From Arenicola marina (Eukaryota; Annelida; Polychaeta; Arenicolidae): a stretch of DNA of 64,000 bases. Both the position numbers and the translations under genes were made by a program. The stretch is taken from contig OZ025252.1 in the NCBI GenBank assembly GCA_964019135.1, positions 46,164,959 through 46,228,958 on the forward strand. Reading direction: 5' to 3'. Below, piece by piece: positions 63,198 through 64,000 of the stretch; the first letter of the stretch is position 1, and every line of letters starts with the position of its first letter. A model generated the notes under the pieces. The model did not search any database and was not told the DNA's origin. It worked only from the letters and a program-made list of their open reading frames with translations.

Positions 63198-64000
63198 CTA
63201 ATACAAGAAACTGGTTGTCCTGTGTATAATTTAGCAGTGATTGCCAAGAGTTTGTGTAACATTGTATCGAATATTTCATAACATGCATTGTACATAAGAT
63301 CATCAATCAATAAAAACATTATTTATGCACAATATACATGAATCCTTTCATTCTCTTTGTCCAAATCCATATCATCCAACTCGGCATATATCGAGGAAAA
63401 TGAAGTCAGTAAACTATAACTTAACGACTACGTCCAGCAAACGCCATTTCAATCAAAAAGGCTCCGTTCGATCTATGACGAAATGCCGTATACATTTAGT
63501 AAGAATTAGCATAGCGACTATATACAGCTCAACACGCAAGCACAGATTCTTATGCAGCGTTGTTGTACTCGAAAAACGCCACAGGGCTTCAAAAGGCGTT
63601 ATATATGATCCCCAAATATGTGGGACACCATTTATGCCACGCAAATAAATATGCCGTATGATATGCCGCTACAATGGTAGTATTACATTTGAGTCAATAC
63701 TTTCGCCGACTTCGAGGAATTCGCACACGATCAATGTCATAGCTGTGATCAACACCATTCTTATTTCACGGTATTTGCATATGATATGCCGCCAACGATT
63801 TCATGGTAATGTTCACCCTAATAAATTCAATATGAAACCAAATAGAGTTTCCAAAATATGCGCCTTTTAGTCATATTTAATTTAGTCAACGGTTCTGTGG
63901 CAGGATTCTGTCATCTGTTATATTGTTTTACATCTCCAGTTACGGTTCATCCGTTAGAGCGGAAACCCTTCGAATCCGTGCTGTAGGCAAATGTCATATG
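63198..64000 (+). other. Spacer 28 (cut by the window edge)
   Basis: No gene. Poly(A) signal at 63309-63314. Gamma 5' half, then AGCTGTGATC and the 2-nt-deleted GATTCTGTC, as seen upstream of D and F copies. The window ends about 345 nt before the expected ATG of copy 29, predicted to be type F by comparison with spacer 12. Confidence 0.75.

Larger units (their letters stand above)
1..64000 (+). repeat. Tandem array of ~2,249-bp FoxQ2-like gene units
   Basis: ATG-to-ATG spacings across the 28 complete units are 2246 (once), 2247 (nine times), 2248 (twice) and 2249 (the rest). The length differences trace to three small indels. A 2-nt loss (attctatgtc to attctgtc) lies upstream of copies 3, 5, 11, 13, 14, 17, 20, 25 and 27. 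A 3-nt loss of one ATC in the leader affects copy 4. A 1-nt coding deletion affects copies 11 and 27. All units point the same way and none is interrupted by foreign DNA. Copies are nearly identical but carry diagnostic substitutions, so they can be ordered and typed individually. Neither array end is inside the window. Confidence 0.98.

Noticed and set aside
1..64000. Whole window as an assembly artefact
   Set aside because: Artefactual repeats would be identical. These copies have private SNPs, distinct indels and an ordered set of types. However, the two ~34-kb superunits could still be two haplotypes joined in series, and only long reads can exclude that.
1..64000. Non-coding satellite DNA
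   Set aside because: Although satellite-like in layout, each unit carries a long ORF with a complete conserved DNA-binding domain plus core promoter and poly(A) signals.
1..64000. CRISPR array, operon or mobile element explanation for the periodicity
   Set aside because: The period is ~2.25 kb with a eukaryotic gene in each unit. I see no transposase, reverse transcriptase, terminal repeats or spacer-like unique sequences.

Overview
The whole 64 kb is one uninterrupted head-to-tail tandem array on the + strand. The unit is about 2,249 bp (2,246-2,249 bp between successive ATGs) and there are about 28.5 units: the 3' end of one gene at the left edge (copy 0), 28 complete gene units (copies 1-28), and the spacer leading to a 29th gene at the right edge. 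No flanking single-copy DNA is visible, so the array extends past both ends. Each unit has the same parts: a TATA/initiator core promoter, a 5' leader of about 79 nt with a short upstream ORF, one intronless 365-codon gene, a short 3' UTR with an AATAAA signal 112 nt after the stop, and about 1 kb of spacer.

The gene encodes a forkhead (winged-helix) transcription factor. The domain spans about residues 198-290, with an RHNLS recognition helix, a YWSIHP wing-1 strand and a VEDF...GCFQRRQARRR tail. That tail is the FoxQ2 signature, so I call these divergent FoxQ2-like genes. Eukaryotic core promoter and poly(A) signals plus a Fox protein make the source an animal. Lineage-specific expansion of intronless FoxQ2 genes is best known in spiralians (molluscs, annelids and relatives), but this sequence alone does not fix the phylum. 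Every copy whose reading frame reaches it has Ile at 244, where forkhead proteins normally have the base-contacting Asn of WxNSxRHNLS. An EH1-like Groucho-binding motif, FYI-D-(N/D)-IV, lies at residues 45-51.

Copies fall into diagnostic types, named A-L here. Order for copies 0-28: A B C D E F H | A B C E F G | F F G I J K L J H | A B C D E F G. This is a higher-order repeat: copies 6-9 match 21-24 at an offset of 33,724 bp (15 units), and 10-12 match 26-28 at 35,971 bp (16 units) because one D unit is missing after copy 9. A smaller duplication of about 1.5 units repeats three units apart (spacer 16 to spacer 17 versus spacer 19 to spacer 20).

Of the 28 complete units, 22 encode the full 365 aa, 3 lose only the last seven residues (copies 5, 13, 14), and 3 are broken (copy 2 by a nonsense codon; copies 11 and 27 by the same 1-nt deletion). 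Forkhead-domain variation is much rarer than N-terminal variation, which implies that many copies are or recently were functional. Two proximal-promoter haplotypes (i: AGACGTCA with TTAATTAATTG; ii: AGATGTCA with TTAATCAATTG) and a TATA-degenerate subset (copies 7, 18, 19, 22) suggest the copies are not equally expressed. The array's function is inference: high-copy, intronless, TATA-driven genes would suit a rapid burst of expression, for example in early embryos or the germ line.
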